Shown here in pieces: positions 25,120 through 33,873 of a stretch of DNA of 64,000 nt. The notes beneath the pieces were generated by a model that saw only the letters and a program-made list of their open reading frames with translations, did not search any database and was not told the origin of the DNA. The translations under genes were made by a program, and so were the position numbers. Origin of the DNA: CADEDH01 sp039201605 (GTDB lineage: Bacteria; Actinomycetota; Acidimicrobiia; Acidimicrobiales; SZUA-35); the NCBI GenBank assembly GCA_039201605.1, contig JBCCRO010000013.1, positions 62,001-126,000 on the forward strand, written 5' to 3'. Positions within the stretch are counted from its first letter, which is position 1. Each line of letters begins with the position of its first letter.

Positions 25120-25125
25120 TAGCGT
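25120..25125 (+). promoter_or_regulatory. -10 box (TAGCGT) for the ABC importer operon
   Basis: TAGCGT lies 40 nt before the ATG at 25166; the resulting leader carries CGGAGAG as ribosome binding site. It would drive the three ABC genes. Confidence 0.45.
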
Positions 25126-25165
25126 GGCCTCACGTCCAGGGACAACGACCCCGGAGAGTCCACCG

Positions 25166-25909
25166 ATGTCAACCACCAGCGCCACGTTGTCGTTCGACGG
25201 CATCGGCATGGTCTTCCCCGACGGCACCGAAGCGCTGTCGGACGTCAGCCTCGACATCGGTCGCGGCGAGTTCGTGACCATCGTCGGCCCGTCGGGCTGC
25301 GGCAAGTCAACCCTTCTCAAGATCGCCTCCGGCCTCCTCGAGCCCACGTCCGGCCATGTCGCCGTCGACCGTGACCGGATCGGCTACGTCTTCCAGGACG
25401 CCACACTGCTCCAGTGGCGGACGGTGCAGGCCAACGTCGAGCTCTTCGGCGAGCTGCACGACATCCCCAAGGCCGAGCGGCGCAAGCTGGCCTCGGAGGC
25501 CATCGACCTCGTCGGCCTGTCAGGGTTCGAGAACCACTACCCGAAGTCGCTGTCGGGCGGCATGAAGATGCGGGCCTCGTTGGCCCGGACGCTCACGCTG
25601 CGGCCGCCGGTGTTCCTGTTCGACGAGCCGTTCGGCGCCGTCGACGAGATCACCCGCGAACACCTCAACGACGAGACCCAGCAGCTCTTCATGCGGGAGG
25701 GCTTCGCCGGGCTCTTCATCACCCACAGCATCAGCGAGGCGGTGTTCATGTCGACGAGGGTGCTGGTCATGTCGGCCCGCCCCGGCCGCATCGTGGCCTC
25801 GTTCGACGTCCCGTTCGACTATCCGCGGGTGCCCGACCTCCGCTTCGATCCCGACTTCGCCCGCTTGTCCGGCGAGGTCTCCCTGGCGCTCAGAGGAGGC
25901 CACTCATGA
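25166..25909 (+). CDS. ABC transporter ATP-binding protein (NitT/TauT type)
   Basis: A 247-residue nucleotide-binding subunit. Seen: Walker A GPSGCGKST, a Q-loop in YVFQDATLLQW, signature LSGGMKMR, Walker B VFLFDEPFGAVDE and the H-loop His in ITHSISEAV. The ordering and FGAVDEITR are typical of SsuB/TauB/NrtD-like ATPases that power import of nitrate, sulfonates or pyrimidine-like compounds. The ATG at 25166 is chosen because GGAGAG precedes it; a GTG 42 nt upstream is possible. Its stop overlaps the permease start (ATGA). Confidence 0.93.
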   Translation: MSTTSATLSFDGIGMVFPDGTEALSDVSLDIGRGEFVTIVGPSGCGKSTLLKIASGLLEPTSGHVAVDRDRIGYVFQDATLLQWRTVQANVELFGELHDIPKAERRKLASEAIDLVGLSGFENHYPKSLSGGMKMRASLARTLTLRPPVFLFDEPFGAVDEITREHLNDETQQLFMREGFAGLFITHSISEAVFMSTRVLVMSARPGRIVASFDVPFDYPRVPDLRFDPDFARLSGEVSLALRGGHS

Positions 25910-26814
25910 CAACCGAGCTCACCGGGCCCGAGGCGGCCGAAGCCCTCGCCCCCGAGGTGGCGCCGCCGGCCCCCAGCCAACCCGACGACGCCCCGGTCCA
26001 GGCCTACCGGGTCAAGTCCCGCCCGCGGGAGATCGCCGAGAACGTCCTGCCTCCGCTCATGGTCGGCATGGCGATCATCGGCCTGTGGTACTTCGTGAGC
26101 TACGGCCTGCTCGACCCCAGCCGCCGCTTCCTGCTGCGGGCTCCACACGAGGTGCTCTTGGTCGGTTTCCTCGACTGGGGCAACTTCTCCGAGATCCTGT
26201 CCGCCCTGTGGTCGAGCACCCGGGTGGCCATGATCGGCCTCGTCATCTCGATCCTGATCGGCTTCGCCCTGGCCATGCTGATGAGTCAGGCCAAGGTGAT
26301 CGAGCGCGGGATATTCCCCTACATGGTGGTGCTCCAGGCCATCCCGATCCTGGCCATCGTGCCCCTGATCTCGTTCTGGGTCGGCACCGGCCAGTCGGCC
26401 CGGATCCTGGTGTGCGTGATCATCTCGTTGTTCCCGATCATCGTGAACACCCTCTTCGGCCTGCAGTCGGCGGACCGGGGCACCCACGATCTGTTCACGT
26501 TGCACAAGGCGAGTCGCCTGACCCGCCTCCGCAAACTGATGCTGCCCGCCGCCATGCCCGCCATCTTCGCCGGGCTGCGGATCTCGGCCGGGCTGTCGGT
26601 GATCGGTGCCATCGTCGGCGACTTCTTCTTCGGTCGGGGCGACGTCGGGATCGGCCAGCGCCTCCAGCGCTACGCCAACCAGCTCGAGGGCGAACAGCTG
26701 TTGGCGGCCGTGATCATGTCGTCGGCGCTCGGCGTCGCCGTGTTCCTTCTCTTCGGTTGGATCCAGAACCGGGCCATCGGGCGGTGGCACGACTCGGCAT
26801 CCCTCGGCGCCTAA
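25906..26814 (+). CDS. ABC transporter permease (NitT/TauT type)
   Basis: A 302-residue inner-membrane permease with about six membrane helices after a ~40-residue cytoplasmic Pro/Ala-rich start. The cytoplasmic EAA-like loop is seen as LHKASRLTRLRKLMLPAAMPAIFAGL (split here as KASRLTRLRK and LMLPAAMPAIF), which contacts the ATPase. The C-terminal part (IVGDFFFGRGDVGIGQRL) matches the SsuC/TauC group. GAGGAGG precedes the ATG and the gene overlaps the ATPase stop by 4 nt. Confidence 0.92.
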   Translation: MTTELTGPEAAEALAPEVAPPAPSQPDDAPVQAYRVKSRPREIAENVLPPLMVGMAIIGLWYFVSYGLLDPSRRFLLRAPHEVLLVGFLDWGNFSEILSALWSSTRVAMIGLVISILIGFALAMLMSQAKVIERGIFPYMVVLQAIPILAIVPLISFWVGTGQSARILVCVIISLFPIIVNTLFGLQSADRGTHDLFTLHKASRLTRLRKLMLPAAMPAIFAGLRISAGLSVIGAIVGDFFFGRGDVGIGQRLQRYANQLEGEQLLAAVIMSSALGVAVFLLFGWIQNRAIGRWHDSASLGA

Positions 26815-26887
26815 CCCCCCTGTAGCGCCCGACCCGAAGAGCACACCAAGTCCGTGCAGACGGAATCAATCAAACCTGGGAGAGAAA

Positions 26888-28129
26888 ATGAGTAAGACAC
26901 TGTGGTCCCGCTTGTGGGCCCTCATTTTGGCGCTGGCCCTCGTGGCCGCCGCCTGCGGTAGTGACGACGGCGACGACGACGCCGCCGAGGAGTCCTCGGC
27001 CAGCGCCTCCGAGACGGCCGAGACCGAGGAGGAGTCGGAAGAGGCCATGGAGGACGAGGAGTCCGACGAGGCGATGGAGGACGAGGAGGGTGACGCCATG
27101 GCGGCCGGTTCGCTGGCCGACGTCTGCCCCAGCCCGCTCGTGGTCCAGACCGACTGGTGGGCCGAGTCCGAGCACGGTGCTCTGTACGAGCTGATCGGTG
27201 AGGGCTACACCGTCGACATCGAGAACCGGATCGTCACCGGTCCGCTCACCATCGACGGCGAGCACCTCGGCATCGACTTCGAGGTCCGCGGCGGCGGCCC
27301 AGCCATCGGCTTCGCCCCGCCCCGGGTCCAGATGTACACCGACGACTCGATCCACCTGGGTTACTCCAGCACCGATTCGCAGTCGACGGCGTGGGAGGAC
27401 CTGCCGCTCATCTCGGTGATGGCGCCGCTGGAGATCAACCCCCAGATCGTGATGTGGGACGCCGACACCTACCCGGAGATCGAGTCGATCGCCGACGTCG
27501 GTGAAGCCGGTATCGAGATCAACCTGTTCGGCACCGACGGCTTCCCCGAGGCCTTTGTCGCCCAGGGGATCTGGACCGAGGACCAGCTGAACCCGTCCTA
27601 CGACGGCACGCCGGCCCGGTTCATCGCCGAGGGCAACATCGCTCAGCAGGGCTTCGCCTCGGCCGAGCCCTACAACTACGAGTTCGTGTTCGAGGAGTAC
27701 GGCAAGGCCCCGGCCTTCGAACTTCTGCACGATGCCGGTTGGCAGGTGTACTCGCAGACCATCGGCGTGAAGCCGACCGACTTCGACGAGCTCGCCCCCT
27801 GTCTCGAGCAGTTCATCCCCGTGCTCCAGCAGTCGGTTGTCAGCTTCGCCAACGACCCCTCCGGCGGCAACGCCGTGATCGTCGACGCCGTCGACCAGTT
27901 CAACGCCGACTGGCCGTACTCGGCCGAGCTGGCCGAGTGGTCCGTGGCCAAGCAGCTCGAGCTCGGCCTCATCGGCAACGGCCCCGACGACATCGTCGGC
28001 AACATGGAGGCCGGCCGGATCCAGGCCATCCTCGACGCCCAGCGTGACGCCGGCATCGAGATCCCCGAGGATCTGACCGCCGAGGACATGTTCACCAACG
28101 AGTTCATCGACGAGAGCATCGGGCTGTAG
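26888..28129 (+). CDS. ABC transporter substrate-binding lipoprotein
   Basis: A 413-residue lipoprotein. The signal peptide ends in LVAAAC (Cys near residue 22), followed by an unusual acidic linker of ~45 residues with imperfect repeats (EEAMEDEESDEAMEDEE). The binding domain resembles NMT1/THI5-like and NitT/TauT receptors: a GGGPAIGF strand, IVMWDADTYPEI, YDGTPARFIAEG, QQGFASAEPYNYEF and ITNLV-like C-terminal lobes. The ligand cannot be read; the facing cytosine-deaminase-like gene makes a pyrimidine or related heterocycle plausible (inference). GGGAGAG precedes the ATG, 73 nt after the permease. Ends at a strong hairpin. Confidence 0.88.
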   Translation: MSKTLWSRLWALILALALVAAACGSDDGDDDAAEESSASASETAETEEESEEAMEDEESDEAMEDEEGDAMAAGSLADVCPSPLVVQTDWWAESEHGALYELIGEGYTVDIENRIVTGPLTIDGEHLGIDFEVRGGGPAIGFAPPRVQMYTDDSIHLGYSSTDSQSTAWEDLPLISVMAPLEINPQIVMWDADTYPEIESIADVGEAGIEINLFGTDGFPEAFVAQGIWTEDQLNPSYDGTPARFIAEGNIAQQGFASAEPYNYEFVFEEYGKAPAFELLHDAGWQVYSQTIGVKPTDFDELAPCLEQFIPVLQQSVVSFANDPSGGNAVIVDAVDQFNADWPYSAELAEWSVAKQLELGLIGNGPDDIVGNMEAGRIQAILDAQRDAGIEIPEDLTAEDMFTNEFIDESIGL

Positions 28130-28142
28130 GCCCGAGTCGAGG

Positions 28143-28168
28143 CGGACCGGCGTTCTGACGCCGGTCCG
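28143..28168. terminator. Strong hairpin after the ABC operon
   Basis: A perfect 11-bp stem (CGGACCGGCGT / ACGCCGGTCCG) with a TCTG loop begins 13 nt after the binding-protein stop. No U-run, so a Rho-assisted or actinobacterial L-shaped terminator is likely. Confidence 0.7.
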
Positions 28169-28194
28169 GCTCGTCGGCTGATGAATCGCTGAGC

Positions 28195-28226
28195 GGAGGG
28201 GCCGGGCCGACGGGTCCGGCCCCTCC
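28195..28226. terminator. Second hairpin between convergent operons
   Basis: An 11-bp perfect stem (GGAGGGGCCGG / CCGGCCCCTCC), extendable inward by three pairs, lies between the ABC operon and the convergent amidohydrolase gene. Together with the first hairpin it could insulate both directions. Confidence 0.6.
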
Positions 28227-28276
28227 GGCGCGTTTGGACACCGACGGCGGGCCCGACCGGCCGGGTCGACGACGGG

Positions 28277-29545
28277 TCAGGCCCGGCGCCGGTGGACGGT
28301 GAGCTGCTGGTCGGCGGCGGCCACCAGTCGACCCCGGCGGAACACCCGACGGGACATCGGCGCGTCGGCGATCGCCCCGCGGATCGACGGAGCGTCGATG
28401 GCGACCAGATCGGCCACGGCGCCGACCTCGACGCCGGCCGGAGCCATGCCGAGGGCGGCGCGTCCGTTGACGCTGACCATGTCATAGGCGGCGTCGGGGA
28501 GCTGGTGGCCCGCCATCACCATCAGGGCCGCCGTCTCCAGGGGGTCGCTCCGGCCGACCAGGTTGAACGGATCCTGCACGTTGTCGGCGCCGGCGGCCAC
28601 CAGAGCCCCGGCGTCCTGCAGAGCCCGAACCGCCGTCAATCCCCGCGGGGTGCCGGTGGGATGATCGCGGCCCTGGAGGAAGAGATTGGTCTGCGGGAGG
28701 GGGAAGACGGCGATATCGGCGGCGGCCACCGCCGTCGCCACCTCGCTCTGAACCTCCGTCGGCTGCATGCCGAGCGTCACGCAGTGACTGGCCGCCACCA
28801 GGTCGTCGAAGCCGGTCTCCTCCACCCGGCGCGCCAGGTCGCGCAGGGTGAGCACCGACGGGTCGAGCATCTCGTCGACGTGGAGATCGACGCCGATCCC
28901 GGCCTCGGTGGCGGCGGCGAGGGCGGTGTCGATCACCCCGACGCCGTCCGGGTCGAGATGAGGACAGCCGCCGACGAAATCGACGCCGACCTCCAGCACC
29001 TCGGCCAACGCGGCACGGGTGGACGCCCCTTCGCTGCCGGTGAGGGGGGCGCCGCAGAGGGCGACGAGCTGCACGTCGAGGGCATCGCCCATCAGGGCGA
29101 CCGCCTCCTTTACCGCCTTGACCGGTTCGGCTCCGCCGCCGGCGTTGACGTTGACGTGGGTCCGCACCGCCGTCACCCCGTGGACGACGAGGCGCTCCAT
29201 GGCGTCGACCGCTCGGGTCACGGTTCCCTCGTAGGTCAGTCGCCCCTCGGACGAGGCGGCGATCCACCCGTCGATGGCGCCCTGGAGGTCGCCGGCCGGG
29301 TTGGGGACCAGCTCGGCCGTCAACGCCTTGTCGAGGTGGGCGTGCGGCTCGACCATCGACGGCAGCACCAGCCAGCCCTGCAGATCGACCTCGGCCTTCC
29401 CCAACGTCCCGGGATCATGGTCCTCGACGGCGGCGACGGTGCCGGTGGCGCCGTCGACGGTGACGTCGACCGCGCTCCCGTCGGGCAGCCGGCCGTTGGC
29501 CAGCACCCAGGACGGCGGCGGGGGCGAGGACGTGCCCGCCGTCAT
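28277..29545 (-). CDS. Cytosine deaminase-like amidohydrolase
   Basis: About 422 residues from the ATG at 29545, which overlaps the stop of the upstream oxidoreductase (ATGA). It resembles CodA-type hydrolases: MVEPHAHLDK (metal His68, His70), LHVDEMLD with a His and catalytic Glu region, ASHCVTLG (metal His) and AGADNVQDPF with the conserved Asp. CodA itself has HIHLD, HCDE, SHT and DDVFDP at these places, so the match is to the family, not to a proven cytosine deaminase. Cytoplasmic. Its neighbours are an importer and an FAD oxidoreductase. Confidence 0.82.
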   Translation of the reverse strand: MTAGTSSPPPPSWVLANGRLPDGSAVDVTVDGATGTVAAVEDHDPGTLGKAEVDLQGWLVLPSMVEPHAHLDKALTAELVPNPAGDLQGAIDGWIAASSEGRLTYEGTVTRAVDAMERLVVHGVTAVRTHVNVNAGGGAEPVKAVKEAVALMGDALDVQLVALCGAPLTGSEGASTRAALAEVLEVGVDFVGGCPHLDPDGVGVIDTALAAATEAGIGVDLHVDEMLDPSVLTLRDLARRVEETGFDDLVAASHCVTLGMQPTEVQSEVATAVAAADIAVFPLPQTNLFLQGRDHPTGTPRGLTAVRALQDAGALVAAGADNVQDPFNLVGRSDPLETAALMVMAGHQLPDAAYDMVSVNGRAALGMAPAGVEVGAVADLVAIDAPSIRGAIADAPMSRRVFRRGRLVAAADQQLTVHRRRA

Positions 29546-31155
29546 CGGACGCCCACCAGGCGCTGGATCGAGCCGAGCGGACCGGTGGCGGCGCCCCGCA
29601 GGTCGGTGTCGACGGCGTTGGCGGCGTTGCGCCCGGCGGCGCCGAACACCCCGGCCCCGGGGAAGGTTGCGGCCCCGGACAGGTAGAGCCCCTCGACCGG
29701 TGTGCGGTACCGGGTCAGCTCCCGCTGGCGGCCGACCAGGGCGGCCAGCGGCGATCCGGCGTAGGCCGGCGTGTGGCCGCGGTGCATGGCGAACTCCCGC
29801 TCGTAGCGATCGGGGGTCATCGCCCGCCAGGCGGTCACGCTGTCCCGCGCCCCCGGCTCGGCCAGGCCGGCCCACAGGCCGAGCCACCGTTCCGGCTCCG
29901 ACGAGTCGGGCCAGCCGCCCTGGAGGGCATAGGGCGTGAACAGGATCTCCAGGCTCAGCACGTGCGAACCCTCGGCGGTGACCATCGACGGGTCGACGGC
30001 CGAGGGCACGTTCATCAGGATCGACGGCCGCTCGGCCACCCGACCTTCGGTGCGCCCCCGATGGGCGTCGGCCAGTTCCTCGGGGGTGGGCGAGACGATC
30101 GTCGTGGGCCCGACGAGGTCGAGCTCGGCGGCCGCCCCGACGGCGTAGCGGTACCGTGGCGCCTCGGTGAGCACGGCGTCGATCTTGGACTCGTAGCCGT
30201 CGAAGATCGGCCGGTCCCGCCACTGCTGGACCAGATCCCGGGCGGCGGGCGGCACCTCGCCGATCCAGTCGACGAACACGCGCTGGGGGTCGCACGCCGC
30301 CACCACCACCGGGGCCCGAAGCGTCTCGCCGCCCCGCAGGGCCACACCGACGGCCCGCCCGTCGTCGAGCAACAGCCTCTCGACCCACTCGCCGCATCGC
30401 ACCTGGCCGCCTGCGGCCTCGAAGCTGGCCCGGACGGCGTCGGTGAGGGCTCCGCTCCCACCGGCCGGTCGGCCCGAGCGCACCAGGTGGCGCACGGCGT
30501 AGACGGCGGCGGCCAGCCCGGTGCCGGGGGTGGATGGTGGGATGCCCCACACGCTGGGGCCGATGCCGACCGCCGGCATCCACATCCGCCAGTCATCGAA
30601 GTAATCGGTCAGGACGTCCTCGGCCGAGCGCTTGGCCCACGACAGAAGACGGGCGGCGCCCGCTCCCCGCAGCTTGGCCGCGGCCAGGAGCATCCGATGG
30701 GACTGGGGCAACGTCGTGGCCATCTCCACCACGAGTGAGGCCACCGGCAGAGCGTCGTCGAGGTAGCGGCGGTAGGCGTCGACCTGGCCCGGCATCGATC
30801 GGCTGAGCAGGTCGAGATGGTCGTCGACATCGTGGAGGAACACCCACGGCTCGTGGTCGTCGTAGAAGGCGGCGATCAGGCCGGGGTCGGGCTCGATGTA
30901 GCGCAGGCCGTGCCCGGCCAGGTCGAGCTCGTCCATCACCGGCAGGGCCCGGATCATCGTGTGATCGCAGTTGCAGATGTTGAACCGGGCTCCCAGGTCC
31001 TCGACGGTGGACGCACAGCCGCCGACCTCATCACGGGCCTCGACCAGCAGCACGTCGTGGCCGGCCCGGGCCAGGTAGGCGGCGCAGATCAGGCCGTTGT
31101 GGCCCCCGCCGACCACGAGCACATCGGCGTCTTTGCCGCTTCGGTTCACGGTCAT
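29542..31155 (-). CDS. Phytoene desaturase-like FAD-dependent oxidoreductase
   Basis: About 537 residues from the ATG at 31155, chosen for its AAGGGAG ribosome binding site over an upstream GTG. The FAD dinucleotide fold is clear: DVLVVGGGHNGLICAAYLARAG, followed by VLLVEARDEVGGCASTVE. The C-terminus has GLYLSGAATFPGAGVFGAAGRNAANAV (quoted in part as GLYLSGAATFPGAG), the closing FAD motif of CrtI-like enzymes. Members act on carotenoids or on amine/retinol-type substrates; the actinobacterial subgroup is poorly characterised. Translationally coupled to the CodA-like gene. No carotenoid genes are nearby. Confidence 0.85.
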   Translation of the reverse strand: MTVNRSGKDADVLVVGGGHNGLICAAYLARAGHDVLLVEARDEVGGCASTVEDLGARFNICNCDHTMIRALPVMDELDLAGHGLRYIEPDPGLIAAFYDDHEPWVFLHDVDDHLDLLSRSMPGQVDAYRRYLDDALPVASLVVEMATTLPQSHRMLLAAAKLRGAGAARLLSWAKRSAEDVLTDYFDDWRMWMPAVGIGPSVWGIPPSTPGTGLAAAVYAVRHLVRSGRPAGGSGALTDAVRASFEAAGGQVRCGEWVERLLLDDGRAVGVALRGGETLRAPVVVAACDPQRVFVDWIGEVPPAARDLVQQWRDRPIFDGYESKIDAVLTEAPRYRYAVGAAAELDLVGPTTIVSPTPEELADAHRGRTEGRVAERPSILMNVPSAVDPSMVTAEGSHVLSLEILFTPYALQGGWPDSSEPERWLGLWAGLAEPGARDSVTAWRAMTPDRYEREFAMHRGHTPAYAGSPLAALVGRQRELTRYRTPVEGLYLSGAATFPGAGVFGAAGRNAANAVDTDLRGAATGPLGSIQRLVGVR

Positions 31156-31506
31156 CGCTCCCTTCACTACGCGATCGTTCGATTCTGTCACTCAATCGAG
31201 GGGCGAGGCGTCCCGCGTGACGAGAACCACCGGACGCCGCAATGCCCCCGGCCAGGTCGCTCCGTCGGCTCACCTGGCGGGAACGGTCTGTGCCCGATTC
31301 CTGCGACGGCTCCAGGGTCGTGGCCCGACGCCCTCCCGCGTCGGAGCGACAGCCCGGAGCGACAGCCCGATCGGCCTGGCGACGTTGTCCGCCGCGACGC
31401 GAAGTTGTCGACCGATGCCACCTCTCCCGCTCCGCCGCCGACGCCGAACGCCTGTCGCCGAACGTCGACCAGCGACCTCCGGCGGGGCGGTCGGTTCGGC
31501 ACCGGC
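31156..31506. other. 351-nt gap without a recognisable gene
   Basis: No frame here has coding character. It includes the ribosome binding site of the FAD oxidoreductase at its left end and a short tandem repeat (GGAGCGACAGCCC twice, about 31353-31378). The rest looks like 5' regulatory DNA of the oxidoreductase gene plus the tail after the CoA-transferase gene; no clear terminator was seen. Confidence 0.5.
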
Positions 31507-32700
31507 CTAGATCGAACCGGCGTCTCGCAGAGCGGAGATCTCCTCCCACCCGAAGCCGTGTTCGAGCAGCACCTCCTCGGTGTGCTGACCGAGCTCGGCC
31601 ACCTCCGTCCCCCACCGGGTCGGGGTGTCGGACAGGGCGATGGGCGAGCCGACCATCATCATCGAACCCCAGTCGTCATGCTCCACCTCGACCAGGTACC
31701 GGTTGGCCGTCATCTGGGGGTCGGCGGCGACCTGGTCGTGGGTCCGCACCGGGGCGAAGCGCTGCTCCTCGGCCGCCAACCGCTCGCTCCACTCGTCGGT
31801 AGTGCGGCTGCTGAAGATACCGGTGAACACCTCCCGGAGCTCGGCCCGGATCTCCGGGGTGCTGAAGTAGCTGCCGAACCGGGGGTTGTCGGCCAGATCG
31901 GGGCGCTCGACGGCCCGGAGCATGCCCGGCCACAGGTGCTCGGGGCAGCCGGCCATGGCCAGGTAGCCGTCGGCGGTAGGGAAGATCCCGTAGAGCGCGT
32001 TGACCAGCGGGTGGCCGCCGTTGGAGCGACCGGTCATCTCACCGGTCATGAAGTACTGGGTGTACTCGGTGGCCTGGAGCCAGATCTGAGCCCCGACCAG
32101 GGACACGTCGACCCGCTGGCCCCTGCCTGTCCGCTCCCGGGCGTAGAGGGCGGCCGTGATCCCGATCGTCATGTTGAGCGAGCCGCAGTGGTCGGCCATC
32201 AGCGCCCCGACCGGGGTCATGGGCCCGCCGTCGTCACCGGTGGTGGAGATGGCGCCCCCGTAGGCCTGGCCTACCATGTCGGCCCCCTCCCGCTGGGCGT
32301 CGGGCCCCTCGGGGCCGACGAAGGAGCCGGCGGCCCAGATGATGCGCTGATTGACGGCCGACAGATCGTCGTAGCCGAGACCCCAGCCTTCGAGGGTCCC
32401 GGGTTGGAAGTTGGATATCACCACGTCGGCGTCGGCCACCAGGCGCTTCAGCACCCCCTTGCCCTCCTCGGTCCGCAGGTCGACGGTGATCGACCGCTTC
32501 CCCCGGTTGCAGGCGACGAACACCGCGGTGTGGCCCCCGCGTTCGGGTATGGCCGCCACGTGTCGGCCGACATCGCCGACCTCGGGTAACTCGACCTTGA
32601 TCACGTCGGCGCCGAGCGAGTGAAGCAGGGCCGCCGATTGCGGCCCCTGCACCAGGGTCGACAAATCGAGAATCCGTACGCCATCGAGAGCTCCGGCCAT
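31507..32700 (-). CDS. Family III CoA-transferase (CaiB/BaiF)
   Basis: A 397-residue single-domain enzyme of normal length. Seen: VRILDLSTLVQGPQSAALL start, LGADVIKVELPEVGD, NRGKRSITVDL, VISNFQPGTLEGWGL and MADHCGS with the presumed catalytic Asp that forms the aspartyl-CoA anhydride. These enzymes move CoA from an acyl-CoA to a carboxylic acid. GGAAGGGGA precedes the ATG and TAGCGT lies 35 nt upstream. It is divergent from the small desulforedoxin-like gene and opens the acyl-CoA island. Confidence 0.9.
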   Translation of the reverse strand: MAGALDGVRILDLSTLVQGPQSAALLHSLGADVIKVELPEVGDVGRHVAAIPERGGHTAVFVACNRGKRSITVDLRTEEGKGVLKRLVADADVVISNFQPGTLEGWGLGYDDLSAVNQRIIWAAGSFVGPEGPDAQREGADMVGQAYGGAISTTGDDGGPMTPVGALMADHCGSLNMTIGITAALYARERTGRGQRVDVSLVGAQIWLQATEYTQYFMTGEMTGRSNGGHPLVNALYGIFPTADGYLAMAGCPEHLWPGMLRAVERPDLADNPRFGSYFSTPEIRAELREVFTGIFSSRTTDEWSERLAAEEQRFAPVRTHDQVAADPQMTANRYLVEVEHDDWGSMMMVGSPIALSDTPTRWGTEVAELGQHTEEVLLEHGFGWEEISALRDAGSI

Positions 32701-32735
32701 CGAGGTCCCCTTCCACAGTCGGCTCTGGTCGGCTC

Positions 32736-32741
32736 ACGCTA
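32736..32741 (-). promoter_or_regulatory. -10 box (TAGCGT) upstream of a CoA-transferase gene
   Basis: TAGCGT on the minus strand lies 35 nt before the ATG at 32700, leaving a leader with a GGAAGGGGA ribosome binding site. Confidence 0.4.
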
Positions 32742-32875
32742 GTCAACGTCGACCGGCCGGGGCGAGTGCGTCCCACCGGTCCTACCTGGCGAACGGGCTG
32801 CCGGGCCGAGTAACTTCGGTGACCCACGACGACAGGACGCCCGGTGGTCGGGCGTTGGCGTGAAGGAGAGAAGCG

Positions 32876-33121
32876 GTGGCGACCAAGCCCGGGGAAAAGG
32901 TCAAGTTCGAGGACTTCGGCGTGGAGATCATGGTCACCAAGGGCGGCGACGGTGAGATCACGGCCTCCGCCGGCGGCGATGGGCTCAAGGTGGGCAAGCG
33001 CTACGAGTGCGAGACCACCGGCATCCAGGTGCTGGTGACCAAGCCGGGCGACGCCACCCTCCTGTGCGGCGGCTCGCCCATGGCGCTGCAGGAGCCCAAG
33101 AAGACCAAGTCGGCCGACTGA
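32876..33121 (+). CDS. Small desulforedoxin-like protein with incomplete metal site
   Basis: An 81-residue protein; GTG start with an AAGGAGAG ribosome binding site. The C-terminal half follows the desulforedoxin / desulfoferrodoxin N-terminal pattern (Y-x-C-x-x-x-G-x-x-V ... C-G-x-P-M): YECETTGIQV, then LLCGGSPM. Of the four metal-binding Cys only Cys45 and Cys64 remain; the second is Thr48 and the third is Leu63. The N-terminal half (FGVEIMVTKGGDG) resembles the C-terminal half (TGIQVLVTKPGDA), so the protein may be an internal duplication. It lies 5 nt upstream of an enoyl-CoA hydratase gene. Function unknown. Confidence 0.65.
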   Translation: MATKPGEKVKFEDFGVEIMVTKGGDGEITASAGGDGLKVGKRYECETTGIQVLVTKPGDATLLCGGSPMALQEPKKTKSAD

Positions 33122-33126
33122 GCCCT

Positions 33127-33873
33127 TTGGCCGAGCACGAGGACTCCGGCGTCGTCACGACCGACGACCACGGCGGCACCGTTCGGCACCTCACCCTCCC
33201 TGGAGGACCACTCGCCGAGGCGACGGCCCGGCGACTGGTGACGATCGTCGACCACCTGGCCGAGGACCGCGCCGTTCGGGTGGTCACCCTGTCGAGTCGG
33301 CGCGTCCCCTTCTGCCCGGGGCCGGCCCCCGGCTTCGAACCGCTCTCGATCGACCCCGACCCGGCGGCGGCGGTGGCCCGCCTACGCGTACCGGTGGTGG
33401 TCGCCGTCGAGGGCGCCTGCCACTCGGTCGGCCTCGAGTTGGTGTTGGCCGCCGACGTCCGCCTGTGTTCGACCGACGCCACCTTCGCCCTCCCCGACGT
33501 GGCCGACGGTCGGCTGCCGTGCTGGGGCGGCACCCAGCGACTGGCCCGGGCCGTCCGCCCGGCCGAGGCCACCTCGATGCTCCTTCTCGGGACCGAGCTC
33601 GACGCCGAGCGGGCGACCGCCCTCGGCCTCGTGCACCAGGTCGTCGACGACCCGTCGGCCGCCCTGACCGCCACGGCGCAGACCCTGGCCACCCGGGGCC
33701 CGCTGGCCCTGGAGATGGCCAAGGAGGCCGTCCACCGCGGGGCCGAGCTGCCCCTCCGGGACGGCCTCCGCCTCGAGGGCGACCTCAACCACCAGCTGGC
33801 CGCCACCGAGGACCGGGCCGAGGGGCTCCAGGCCTTCTTCGACAAGCGACCACCCGACTTCGCCGGGCGATGA
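33127..33873 (+). CDS. Enoyl-CoA hydratase/isomerase family protein
   Basis: About 248 residues if translation starts at TTG 33127, 5 nt after the small upstream gene; no ATG or GTG fits the conserved N-terminus. The crotonase fold is clear: VVVAVEGACHSVGLELVLAA (oxyanion hole and the first catalytic Glu in GLEL) and ALPDVADGRLPCWGGTQRLA. The second catalytic Glu position reads Asp (LPD), and the usual FxAGAD motif is replaced by FCPGPAPGFE, so hydratase activity may be changed. Its stop overlaps the next start by 4 nt (GATGA). Confidence 0.82.
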   Translation: MAEHEDSGVVTTDDHGGTVRHLTLPGGPLAEATARRLVTIVDHLAEDRAVRVVTLSSRRVPFCPGPAPGFEPLSIDPDPAAAVARLRVPVVVAVEGACHSVGLELVLAADVRLCSTDATFALPDVADGRLPCWGGTQRLARAVRPAEATSMLLLGTELDAERATALGLVHQVVDDPSAALTATAQTLATRGPLALEMAKEAVHRGAELPLRDGLRLEGDLNHQLAATEDRAEGLQAFFDKRPPDFAGR

